A DNA stretch of 64,000 nucleotides from Onthophagus taurus (taxonomy: Eukaryota > Arthropoda > Insecta > Coleoptera > Scarabaeidae): NCBI RefSeq assembly GCF_036711975.1, contig NC_091968.1:24599001-24663000 (forward strand), written 5' to 3'. Under the pieces are notes generated by a model. That model was not told where the DNA came from. It did not search any database and saw only the letters and a program-made list of their open reading frames with translations. Shown piece after piece: positions 10,550 to 23,300 of this stretch (positions within the stretch are counted from its first letter, which is position 1; every line of letters starts with the position of its first letter). The translations under genes were made by a program, and so were the position numbers.

Positions 10550-13384
10550 CAGAAGACTAGATACTGGTCCTAAAAAACTAAATACTGCTTTTTGAAGACT
10601 AGATACTGCTCTGGAAGATTAAATACTGCTTTCTGAAGACTAGATACTGCCGACAGGTCTAAATACAGCGTCTGGAACACTAAATACTGCTTTCTAAAGA
10701 CTAAAATTGCTTTGTGGAGACTAAATACTGCTTTCGGAAGACTAGATACTACTAACAGGTCTAAATACTGCAAAAGAAAGATAAAATATTTTGGAGAAAA
10801 CATACATAACTTTGGCAGAAGACTAGATACTGCTTCTAGAGGACTAAATACTGCTTTCTGAAGACTAGATACTTCCAACAGGTCTAAATACAGCGTCTGG
10901 AACACTAAATACTGCCTTCTAAAGACTAAAGTTGCTTTGTGGAGACTAAATACTGCTTTCTGAAGACTAGATACTACTAACAGGTCTAAATACTGCAAAA
11001 GAAAGATAAAATATTTTGGAGAAAACATGCATAACTTTGGCAGAAGACTAGATACTGCTTCTAGAAGACTAAATACTGCTTTCTGAAGACTAGATACTTC
11101 CGACAGGTCTAAATACAGCGTCTGGAACACTAAATACTGCCTTCTAAAGACTAAAATTGCTTTGTGGAGACTAAATACTGCGTTCTAAAGACTAGATACT
11201 ACTAACAGGTCTAAATACTGCAAAAGAAAGATAAAATATTTTGGAGATAACATACATAACTTTGGCAGAAGACTAGATACTGCTTCTAGAAGACTAAATA
11301 CTGCTTTCTGAAGACTAGATACTTCCGACAGGTCTAAATACTGCCACGAAAAGTTTTAACACCGATATAAAACAATATTTTATCGAGGATTATTGTAAGA
11401 CAATCGCTGGTATGTAATTAGATAATGCTTTATCAGACGCAAAATCGTCTGAAACACTAAATACTGCCTTCTAAAGACTAAAATTGCTTTGTGCAGACTA
11501 AATACTGCTTTCTGAAGACTAGATACTACTAACAGGTCTAAATACTGCAAAAGAAAGATAAAATATTTTGGAGAAAACATACATAACTTTGTCAGAAGAC
11601 TAGATACTGCTTCTAGAAGACTAAATACTGCCGACAGGTCTAAATACAGCGTCTGGAACACTAAATACTGCCTTCTAAAGACTAAAATTATTTTGTGGAG
11701 ACTAAATACTGCTTTCTGAAGACTAAAATTGCTTTGTGGAGACTAAATACTGCTTTCTGAAGACTAGATACTACTAACAGGTCTAAATACTGCAAAAGAA
11801 AGATAAAATATTTTGGAGATAACACATAACTTTGGCAGAAGACTAGATACTGCTTCTAGAAGACTAAATACTGCTTTCTGAAGACTAGATACTTCCGACA
11901 GGTCTAAATACAGCGTCTGGAACACTAAATACTGCCTTCTAAAGACTAAAATTGCTTTGTGGAGACTAAATACTGCTTTCTGAAGACTAGATACTACTAA
12001 CAGGTCTAAATACTGCAAAAGAAAAATAAAATTTTTTGGAGAAAACATACATAACTTTGGCAGAAGACTAGATACTGCTTCTAGAAGACTAAATATTGCT
12101 TTCTGAAGACTAGATACTGCCGACAGGTCTAAATACAGCGTCTGGAACACTAAATACTGCCTTCTAAAGACTAAAATCGCTTTGTGGAGACTAAATACTG
12201 CTTTCTGAAGACTAGATACTGCCGACAGGTCTAAATACTGCCACGAAAAGTTTTAACACCGATATAAAACAATATTTTATCGAGGATTATTGTAAGACAA
12301 TCGCTGGTATGTAATTAGATAATGCTTTATCAGACACAAAATCGTCTGAAACACTAAATACTGCCTTCTAAAGACTAAAATTGCTTTGTGCAGACTAAAT
12401 ACTGCTTTCTGAAGACTAGATACTACTAACAGGTCTAAATACTGCAAAAGAAAGATAAAATATTTTGGAGAAAACATACATAACTTTGGCAGAAGACTAG
12501 ATACTGCTTCTAGAAGACTAAATACTGCTTTCTGAAGACTAGATACTTCCGACAGGTCTAAATACAGCGTCTGGAACACTAAATACTGCCTTCTAAAGAC
12601 TAAAATTGTTTTGTGGAGACTAAATACTGCTTTCTGAAGACTAAAATTGCTTTGTGGAGACTAAATACTGCTTTCTGAAGACTAGATACTACTAACAGGT
12701 CTAAATACTGCAAAAGAAAGAAAATATTTTGGAGAAAACATACAAAACTTTGGCAGAAGACTAGATACTGCTTCTAGAAGACTAAATACTGCTTTCTGAA
12801 GACTAGATACTTCCGACAGGTCTAAATACAGCGTTTGGAACACTAAATACTGCCTTCTAAAGACTAAAATTGCTTTGTGGAGACTAAATACTGCTTTCTG
12901 ATGACTAGATACTACTAACAGGTCTAAATACTGCAAAAGAAAGATAAAATATTTTGGAGAAAACATACATAACTTTCGCAGAAGACTAGATACTGCTTCT
13001 AGAAGATTAAATACTGCTTTCTGAAGACTAGATACTTCCGACAGGTCTAAATACAGCGTCTGGAGCACTAAATACTGCCTTCTAAAGACTAAAATTGCTT
13101 TGTGGAGACTAAATACTGCTTTCTGAAGACTAGATACTACTAGCAGGTCTAAATACTGCAAAAGAAAGATAAAATATTTTGGAGAAAACATACATAACTT
13201 TGGCAGAAGACTAGATACTGCTTTTTGAAGACTAGATACTTCCTACAGGTCTAAATACAGCGTCTGGAACACTAAATACTGCCTTCTAAAGACTAAAATT
13301 GCTTTGTGGAGACTAAATACTGCTTTCTGAAGACTAGATACTACTAACAGGTCTAAATACTGCAAAAGAAAGATAAAATATTTT
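10550..13384. repeat. Higher-order tandem array: about 20-bp monomers in about 225-bp units
   Basis: The basic monomer is a roughly 20-bp phrase such as GAAGACTAGATACTGCTT or GAGACTAAATACTGCTTT. Monomers are arranged in a higher-order unit marked by CAAAAGAAAGATAAAATATT, which occurs at 10771, 10996, 11221, 11548, 11793, 12016 (variant), 12444, 12711 (variant), 12933, 13159 and 13363. The common spacing is 222-226 bp. A unique insert beginning CCACGAAAAGTTTTAACACC occurs at about 11342 and again at about 12240, showing a further 898-bp segmental duplication. Long minus-strand open frames (up to 186 codons, repeats of the type LYLDLSEVSSLQKAVFSL) are a by-product of the periodicity. Confidence 0.95.
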
Positions 13385-14313
13385 GCCTTTCGCTTTAATC
13401 TTTTAATAGTTGTCCGGCGTAATAGATTTTTACTTCTTTTACAGTAAGCATATTGAGGTCTTGATGTAAGATGTAATTAGGTATGAACCAAAGTGCTTAC
13501 ATATTTCTGAGCTGTGAGTTTTTATTCATAAACCAGTGCATTTTCCTGTATAACAGTCCTAGTTGAAATCGTTTGATCCATATTAGTTTTTTCCAGGTTA
13601 GGTGATAATCCAGGTAATTTGGCTTCATTTTGAATGCTCCTTTACTACCCATTCTAGAAATATACCAATATGAGTATGTAATGTAATAGTGTAACAAAAA
13701 TTAATGCTTCTTTTTTTGGGTAACATATAATATAGGAACGTGTATAACCCCCAAAGGAAATTTACGAATTTTAATGAATAGCAAAAGAGGTCGGGCGTAA
13801 CTTTGCCGAAGCGCTATGTAAATAAGTTCACATTTTCCCTACTAAAAATTCAATCACTCGGGTTAAAAAAGAAGGAAAAATATCCATTCCAAGAATTCAT
13901 ATTTTAACTTTAATTTGCAAGTCAATGTGAGTGATAGAGTGGTTCATATCCTATTCAAAACGATTTTTTTCTCATCTTCTTTCAAAAAGGAAATTACAAG
14001 AAAATTCTATTTAATCCATAACAACTAAACGAAGTTTCCTCTTCAATAAAACATCAATTTCCCTTTAAAACCAAGGGGACTTGAGTCACAAATTCTATTT
14101 TCCCTCAAATTCCGGTCATATCCTCGTCGCACGGGCAAAATCGAAATTGCTGCTACTACTGCACTTTATGCGGGGTGGTGGGGGGCTGCAGAAAATCTGG
14201 GTTGGGGGTGAGACCTGACCGGGCGGGTTAACATCATGTAGGTCACAGCCCCTTTTTAAAAATTTAACACCTACCCCCCCCGTTGAGAATTTAAAAAGAA
14301 TTTTTTTTTTCAG
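13385..14313. other. Non-coding sequence upstream of the first recognised MCC exon
   Basis: No gene is seen. A G-rich patch at 14170-14230 (GGGGTGGTGGGGGG and GGGTTGGGGG) stands out, and a C-run follows at about 14273-14281. The T-tract and CAG at 14301-14313 form the acceptor of the first recognised MCC exon. Confidence 0.6.
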
Positions 14314-17300
14314 GAAAAATTACAAGAACAATTGGATGAGCAATCGCAAAGGTATGAAGAACAGCTGACAGAACTTCATTCGGTAATAGCTGAGCTTACA
14401 AGAAAATTACAACAACAAAAAGCTATGGCTATTGCCGAAGAAGATGAAATATCAGGTAATCAAAATCTTTTTATATTTACATTATTTATAGTAATAATTC
14501 AATATTTTTAATTGAATAGAACCTTGTACAGATTTACATGAAGACTCTTTGACTTGCCCCTTGGAAGTTAGCGAGCTAGAACCGGCCGAAAATGATTTAT
14601 CCGACGTTGACGTCAAACCGGTAAGAAATTCTTAGGGAATTTTTACGATTCACCCCAACAAGGATGAAATACCGAGGGTTAATTGGATTTTTTTGCGAAG
14701 TATTTAGGTCAAAACGGAGCAAAGACCTTTCTTTCCATCTATTTTAAGATTTTTTTTCATGAAAACGTGTTGATGTAGAAATCATAACCTAAGAAACGTC
14801 AAATAATAAATTCAAAATGGAAGGTTTCAATACTGCCAATATAAAATTAATTAAAAAAATATTCAATTTATAATAAATAATTTAGTTTATCAATTATCAA
14901 AAAGTGATGTTTTGTAAATATAATATTTGAGGAAATTTGTTTAAAATGTACAAAAATAATTAAACAAATAAATTTAGGGTTTTAATTAAATGACAGTTTG
15001 ACACAACTGTCATTTCAAAAGAAATTGTTAGGTTAGAAAAACATCGTTATAAATAACTATTAAATTGGACATCACTTGACTAAGAGACATTTTATTAAAA
15101 AATTAAATTATTTATTGTTTATATCTCGAGTAATATTGGAATTAAACAACTTTAATTTTATTGTTATATTCGTAATCTTTATAAAATAACCTTTAAAATG
15201 AGTCCAAACATGACGCATTTATCTCAAAAAACAAAAAAGTTAGAATAAAAAAACATTAAACCCGAAGTTAGCAACAATGAAGATGGCAATTTAATTTTTA
15301 AATATTAATACCAACCTTAATTTTTGATTTTTTTATTATATTTTTATAAAAAATGTTAAGACATTTTATAAAAATTAAGAATATGTCAAAATGACATTGA
15401 CATTTCAAACCGGAAGTTGCTTATATCTCGAGTAATATTGGAATTAAAGTATCATATTTGGACTCATTTTAAAGGATTTTTCACGACGATTACAAATATG
15501 TCAAAGTTGAGGTTGACATTTCTAACCGGAAGTTGACCATAACTTCATTAATATTGAAGATAAATATGTCGTGTTTGTACTCATTTTAAAGGATTTTTAA
15601 TGAAGATTACAAATATGTCAAAATTGAGGTTGACATTTTATATGGCTAAGAAAAAACTTTCAGGTGTTAATGTCAACTTTAATTTTATTATTATATTCGT
15701 AATCTTTATAAAATAACCTTTAAAATGAGTCCAAACATGACGTACTTATCTTAAAAAAGAAAAAAGTTAGAATAAAAAACATTAAACCGGAAGTTAGCAA
15801 CAATGAAGATGGCAATTTAATTTTTAAATATTAATACCAACCTTAATTTTTGATTTTTTGTATTATATTGTGGTTTTTGTGACAAATATTAAGACATTTT
15901 ATAAAAATTAAGAATATGTCAAAATGACATTGACATTTCAAACCGGAAGTTGTTTATATCTCGAGTAATATTGGAATTAAACGTGTCATGTTTGGACTCA
16001 TTTTAAAGGATTTTTCACGACGATTACAAATATGTCAAAATTGAGGTTGACATTCTTAACCGGAAGTTGACCATAACTTCATTAATATTGAAGATAAATA
16101 TGTCGTGTTTGTACTCATTTTAAATGATTTTTAATGAAGATTACAAATATGTCAAAATTGAGGTTGACATTTTACACGGCTAAGAAAAAACTTTCAGGTA
16201 TTAATGTCAACTTTAATTTTATTATTATATTCGTAATCTTTATAAAATAACCTTTAAAATGAGTCCAAACATGACGCACTTATCTCAAAAAACAAAAAAG
16301 TTAGAATAAAAAACATTAAACCCGAAGTTAGCAACAATGAAGATAGTAATTTAATTTTTAAATATTAATACCAACCTTAATTTTTGATTTTTTTTTTATT
16401 ATATTTTGGTTTTTGTGACAAATATTAAGACATTTTATAAAAATTAAGAATATGTCAAAATGACATTGACATTTCAAACCGGAAGTTGCTTATATCTCGA
16501 GTAATATTGGAATTAAACGTATCATGTTTGGACTCATTTTAAAGGATTTTCCACGACGATTACAAATATGTCAAAATTGAGGTTGACATTCTTAACCGGA
16601 AGTTGACCATAACTTCATTAATATTGAAGATAAATATGTCGTGTTTGTACTCATTTTAAAGGATTTTTAATGAAGATTACAAATATGTCAAAATTGAAGT
16701 TGACATTCTAACCGGAAGTCAGTTATCATAAAATAGAAGTTTTATAACTGAAATTAATCTAGTGTAGTAGTTTTTCCGCACTTTCTTTTTATTTTTAACG
16801 TGTTTTTTTGGGTCATTTCACGTTGATTAAATTCTTAAATTCTATATATGTGTCCGGAAATGACGTGTACAACGCAAGACCACAAGTATCTTCAAAAATA
16901 GTGATAAATAAGTGGAAGTCGGTGTTTAAGAACTTTGTCACAATAAATTATGCATCCATATCTTTTTAATTCCTTTTACAAACACTACCATTTTTTTCTG
17001 AATAGTTACTTTAATTTAGAAACTATTTTCTCTCTTACAAGATTTCAGTTTTAGCCACAGAAAAATATTTTCTAAATCCCCAAAAGCGCGAATGAGTGAT
17101 GTAAGGTAACACTAATATGTTTTTTTAATAGTTGGCACTTAAACTTGACAATTTTTATTTGTGATTAAATTTATGCCACGACTTACAGAAACACAGGGTG
17201 TTTAGAGAGATGAAAACGAAAATCCCGCTTTTCTCAACATTGTTCATTTGTCGCTTAGTCAAGTGATGCATAACGCGGTCCATATATTGTCAATATCTAA

Positions 17301-20300
17301 TTATATTACGGATTATATTGCATAATAATGGAGTCAGACAGATATACTTTAATGGACGAAAGTGCTATTACCTCCCTAGATGGTTCATTAACACAAGCAA
17401 ATCAATTAGCTACACAAGCTTTTTCACGGTATGACATCTTTAACTCCCAACACAAAACTAAGTAGATGTTAAGAAATATTGATAGTCTGAGGAAATTACA
17501 GCTTGTCAATATTTATTGGCCATATTGACAAATATATTATATTGATCGTGTGAAGGGCGCTTTATGGGAATTAAAAATATCGTACATATATAAAAACTAT
17601 TAAATCATAAACATTTCATTTTAATCAATTCAATAATAAAGTTTGCAGAAAGTCCTTCAGAACTTCCCGAACCAAAGCTCTCCACCTCAAACCACGAAAA
17701 CAACGAGACAACATCTCCAAACTCGACGTCTCAAGATAGCGTAACGCCCTTAAAACAGGAAATAGCATCCCTCAAAGCCCAACTGTTGGAGGCGCACGCG
17801 AAACTTTCGGCCTACGAAACCACCACTCGAAGCACCACGCCCACAAAAGACGTCGAAGACGCAACCACTAAGACCTTAGAATCGGTAGAATCTCAATTGG
17901 AAACCGATTGCGAGCAACCGCCGAAAAATTTTTACAACAAAAACGAAAATTTAATTAAATACGGAAACATCGTACCAGTTCATAAAAGTCACGGTTTGAC
18001 GAATAGGAATGGAATTGGGATTCCCAGGGCGACCATTACGAAAATGGCGGAGAGGATTAAATTAAAAACGGTTTCGGATGATTTAAAAGATTTTAGTTCG
18101 AACGAGGTAACGATTAATGGCGAGGAATTATCGACGATCGTCGCCGAACATATCGTCGGTGACATTTTGAGACAATGTGATAGTCAAAGTGAAAAGCAAG
18201 CGGTTGAAATTGAATTTAAAAGATTAACGGCGAAATTGGAACATGCAAGGTCGCAAAATTCTGTGTTAGCCTTGACTTTATCAGAAACGAAAGCTCATTG
18301 TGATAGGTTAGCACTATTATGCGGAAAATACGAATCAAACGCGATTGCGTTACGTTTAGCTCTTGGAATGTGTGATAGAGCAATAGAAGCATACGACGTT
18401 TTATTAGCACTCTTAGAAACTGAGTTATCATTAAACGAAAACAACGTTTTCATCCATTCAAAATGCTTAGATAATCGAACGGCCGCTGAAACTGTTGCAA
18501 AACAACTTTTAACACATCTCGATTCATATCAAAGTACCGACGTTTTGTTATCACCCTGGCAAAATCATATTAATAACACCCCAACGATTGAAAAGTAAGT
18601 TCCTATATTTTAATTAATTTTAATCATATTCGTTTATTTTTAAGTGATGAATCTTGGACAACCGATCATGAAAATCGTCTTCGTGAACATGTATCCCGTT
18701 TAAAAGCTGAAAGAAGTAACATTCAAGGAACGTACGTGGTTTTAGAATCAACCCAAGTCGATCACGTCCCAATTCGACCTTCGAGCAGTCAAGAGGCGAG
18801 AAAATTAGATCTTGAAATGGCGGTTTTAATGCAGGAATTGATGGGGTTGAGAGAGGAAAAAGCTGAATTAGTCGCAAAATTATTCGTTATGGAGAAGGAA
18901 AAGTGTACGATTGAATTAAAGTTGAAGTATGTGGAAGGGCAACAAAAAGCTCAAAGTGCGACTTTAAAAAATATACAGGGACAGTTAAAAGATACTGAAG
19001 CATTATTGGCAATTGCTACGCAAAATAAGGTAATTTTATTATCCCCACTCCAAAAATCTGTCTCCAGTCCATCACCTTCTCCCCCTTTCTCTTCATTGCC
19101 ACAGCGAAATCTGGACACCAATCTCTTCTCTTCCTCGTCCCCTTCCATCAATAGATACTTTGGCAATTCCTCTGTCACTATCTCTCCATACCTTAACATT
19201 ATATCTTTCTTCCTGTATCTCTGACCTTCTTTCTTGTCTCTGTATATCCTTGTCCCTATCCTTTAGTTCTCTCCACAATTCGCCTCTCTCCACTCTTCTA
19301 TTGCCTATTCCATTTATTGAATATCCCACTTTCTTACAATATCCTTCCCTATCTCCCTGCCCATATACCAGCCTCCTCTCTTTAATTTCCCTTCTGCACT
19401 CTTCCAGGATCCTGCAATGCGGTCTTCCCTCTATCCTTTCCTCATATTTCACTGCTCTTCTCCCAGCCTCCACCCTCATTATACAGGTTGTTTCAGGTTT
19501 TTGTATCAGAATGTTAACAACCGATATTTTTTTTAAAATTAAAACAAAAACTTCATATAGAGATACAGAGTGTTCAAATTAAATTTTTAAATTAATTTTT
19601 TTTTTTTTAATTAGACGTGTATTTGAATCGATTCTATTCAAATTTGGTATACGGAGGTTTTTTGGCATGAAAAAAACGGTTATGGCGTCCGTTTTACTAT
19701 AGCCGGTAGAGGGCACTCTGTACAGGGTGGGTAAACTTGGATGTTATTATAGGTTATCTCAGAAACTATAAGAGATACGAAAAAAGTAGGTGCCATATCC
19801 CGGTCTCATTTTCCAAGACTAATCCAATCTCGCAAAGATCAAACGTCTATCTTCTTTTGTTTTTAAGTCATAGCCAATCAAAATTTCGAACATTAATGCT
19901 TACTATTTTGGAATTGAAAATTAACACTTATTTTCCGCAAATACACTATACATGGGATACATCATTGAAAAGCTAAAAATATGCTCTTTTCAGTAACATC
20001 ATAATCAACTATAGTTTGTATTTAAAAAATACAACTTTGTGTTATATCTCGAAAATCATCAAGAAGGTTTAAAATTTTTCAACGTAAATCCTACTAAAAA
20101 AAAGTGTCTTAAGAACGTATCAACAACCCCATATTTCTCTAATTTCAAAAATAAACGAAATACGAGCATTTTTTAAAATCACAAAAATTTGACTTTTTGG
20201 CTATAACTTAAAAACAAAAGAAGATAGATGTTTGATATTTGCGGGATTGGATTACTCTCGAAAAAAGAGACCGAGACATGGTGCCTACTTTTTTTGTATC

Positions 20301-23300
20301 TCTTATAGTTTCTGAAATAGCCTATAATAACACCCAAATTTACCCACCCTGTACGTATTAAAATAACCATAACTTTTCTGACAGTATACTTTTTGGCTTT
20401 TTGAATAAAATTTTTTATTCTTTGTACTTTTTTAAACAAAAAGGAGGTGCTTTAAAGTTGATCGTTTTCAAGATAATCCGCTTTTTATTATTCGATATAG
20501 ACCAATTTTTTTAGAGGATAGTTAAATATAGATATAATGTGTAACAAAGTAAGTTCACTAATGTTTTAATTTATTGTATCACGTGTCAAATCACATTGGC
20601 TAAACAACCATTTTCCTGCAAGATGGATTGGTCGTGGTGGACCAGTTGTATGGCCCCCACGATTTGCAGATCTTAATCCTTTAAACTTTTTGTAAAATAG
20701 TTATAAAAAGAAATGATAATGTTATTTGTTAATGACGTATCATGACGTTAATGACTGTTTTTTGCAATAATAGATTTTATGGAGTATATTTTCTCTCAAT
20801 TCCCTCAGTGTTAGTAGAATATCTGCAGATTATTTATTGTCTTCAGCCCAAAGGATATTGAGATTAATTGCGTTTAATGCGTCCTCAGATTTCACAGAGT
20901 TCACTTGAAGTTTTGAGGCAACCTCTTCTATATTATCATTGTCTGATTCCTTACTGATCACTTCATTTATTTATTCATCATCAGTCATCATTGGTGCGTT
21001 GCCCGGTTCTTCTGCAAACCACTCATCTATATCTTCCTCTGTAAAGTTTGACTTTTCTTCTTGATTTTTTTTAGCATACTTTTCAACTCTGCAATTGAGA
21101 GCTCGTCTTCTATATCCCATTCATCTTCTACTTCATTGTTATTTAATGATGGCCACAATTTCTTCCAAGATGATTGTATTATTCTGTCAGATACACTATT
21201 CTAAGCCTCAGTCAGGGTGAATTTTTTAACATTTTAGCGACACATCATCTCGCAAAACAGCATTGATCAGGATTTTTTTTTTTGTAATTAGTCTTTATCA
21301 TTTAGATCACATTTTGGTCCATAGGCTGAAGCAGAGGTGTGAAATTATGAGGTAAAAAAAGTGTTTGTATTAGACCATCTCTTGAAGCTAAATTTTCATT
21401 AGGCCCATGTGCAGTTTAAAATAAGAAGCACTTTTAGAGGAAAATTCTTGCTCTTCAAAAAACGTAATACTTCAGGGACAAAATCATTATGAAACCATTC
21501 TACGAATACTTCTTTGGTTGCCCATGCTTTGTTTTGATTTTTGTATACGAGTGGTAGATCAGCATTTTTAAATGCCCTAGGTGATATCGCTTTTCCCATC
21601 AATAAAAGCTTGAGTTTTGCGTACCATTAGCATTGGCACAAGGCATAATGGTAACTCTATCCTTGGACACTTTCCTGTCTGGTGCTTCTCGCTCTTCTCT
21701 GGAAACGTATGTTTTGTTTGGTAAAACTTTCCAGAGCAATCCACTTTCATCGGCATTGTAGACTTGATCGGGAGTTAAATTAAGATCATGCACCTTTTTC
21801 CTGAACTGTTCGATAAATGGAGCAATAGCCGCCTCATTACAAGACAGCTTTTCTCCCGTTACGGTCAATATTCTAATTCCATATCTTACCTTACATTTTT
21901 GAAACCCGCCCTCACTTACTTTAAATTCCTTATTCTTATAGATTTTCTCGTGAGTCTTCTTACAGCGATGTTCTTGAAGAAACCAAGAATATAAAGCACC
22001 TTCCATAAGTGGGTATATTCTCCTGTTTTCATTGTTTGACGATCACTCATTCCCGAATCACTTTGTTTAACACAACATTCAATTTTTTCCACGATTTTTT
22101 TTATGTCGTAAATTGTCGCACGACCGACATTGTATTCACCAGCCTGAGTAACTTCACCTGAGTTTCACCGGAATCCAACAATTTTCCTAAAATTTTCATT
22201 TTATTAACTAGAGTTAACGTTTCGTGCTTTCGTTTTCGTGTTTTACCTTCCATTTTGATATGGGTGCATAAAAATCATGTAACGCACACGCAATAACAGA
22301 AACTTGTGGGAATCCCCTATTACTGACTATTCTCTAAGGTTGTGACGAAATAATAAACGTGCCGGATTATACATCGTAGAATTTTATGAGTGCCGGATTA
22401 TAGAGTTGATTATAAGAGTTTTAAAATACCGGATTACTGGACGTGTCGGATTAACGAGCTTGTACTGTATTTGAAAGGAAAAGTGTATGAGACACCTGTT
22501 CCCACAAGAGATGAAATTATTTCTATTATAAATTTTTACTCAAAAAGTATACTGTCAGAAATGTTATGGCTATTTTAATCCGTAAAGAATATATTACAGA
22601 GCGCCCTCTACCGGCTAGAGTAAAACGAACTCCATAATCGTCTTTCTCATGCCAAAACACCTCTGTATACCAAATTTGAATAGAATCGGTTGAAATATAC
22701 GTGTAATATTAAAAAGAATTAATTTAATAATTTAATTTGAACACCCTGTATCTTCAAAACAAAGTGTTTGTTGACCTGTGTGTGTATGAAGTTTTTGTGT
22801 TAATTTTAAAAGATCTGTCGACTGTTAGCTACAAAAACCTGAAACACCCTGTATATCCTGGAGTCTCCCTCGTCAACCCTAATACTCATCTCCAATAACT
22901 TGTTTGCACATCCTCCAGCATTCCTTGTTCTCTCCATTCAAACATAACCTTTCTTTTTTCCACATCCCTCCCAAAAGTTCTCTTGCTCCATTCCCAAACC
23001 AGTCTCATCACCCTGTTTGCTCTTTTTGCCATAGCCCTCACGGGTTATGGATTACTTTTGCCAACCTTATTACCATCCAAGAACCTATATTCCAGGTATG
23101 TATACTCTTTGACTTCCTCTATCTCTCTTCCCTCCCGCCTCCATTCCTCCCTCCTTCTTATCCCCCCAGAACTTCATGATCTTTGTCTTCTCGACCTTTA
23201 CCCAACCCAACTCCTTGGCGTATATGCCAGTGTGTGCACCTTCATTCCTCCTATCACTACCACCCTACCAGTCTGCCATCTCCCAAGTCTCTCTTCCAAG

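Larger units (their letters stand above)
19484..22851 (+). mobile_element. Mariner-like element with long inverted repeats, inserted in the LINE
   Basis: The ends CAGGTTGTTTCAGGTTTTTG and CAAAAACCTGAAACACCCTG are inverted matches with one mismatch, flanked by TA on both sides. The inverted arms extend about 300 bp: 19484-19720 continuing at 20354-20425, against about 22515-22851. Transposase remnants lie on the plus strand: ARWIGRGGPVVWPPRFADLN at about 20620-20680, and LKGKVYETPVPTRDE at about 22471-22515. These are adjacent parts of one mariner-type C-terminal region split by a later insertion. The N-terminal half is missing, so the element is dead. Confidence 0.8.

Noticed and set aside
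10570-13191. Long minus-strand open frames with Leu/Val/Ser-rich repeats
   Set aside because: They follow the tandem array exactly, break wherever a monomer changes length, and have no start, splice or domain logic of their own.
10550-13384. CRISPR-like array of short repeats
   Set aside because: The monomers are directly adjacent and variable, without unique spacers, in a clearly eukaryotic window.
14165-14230. Possible G-quadruplex in the G-rich patch
   Set aside because: The third loop is about 13 bases, longer than usual for a stable structure, and nothing nearby suggests a function.
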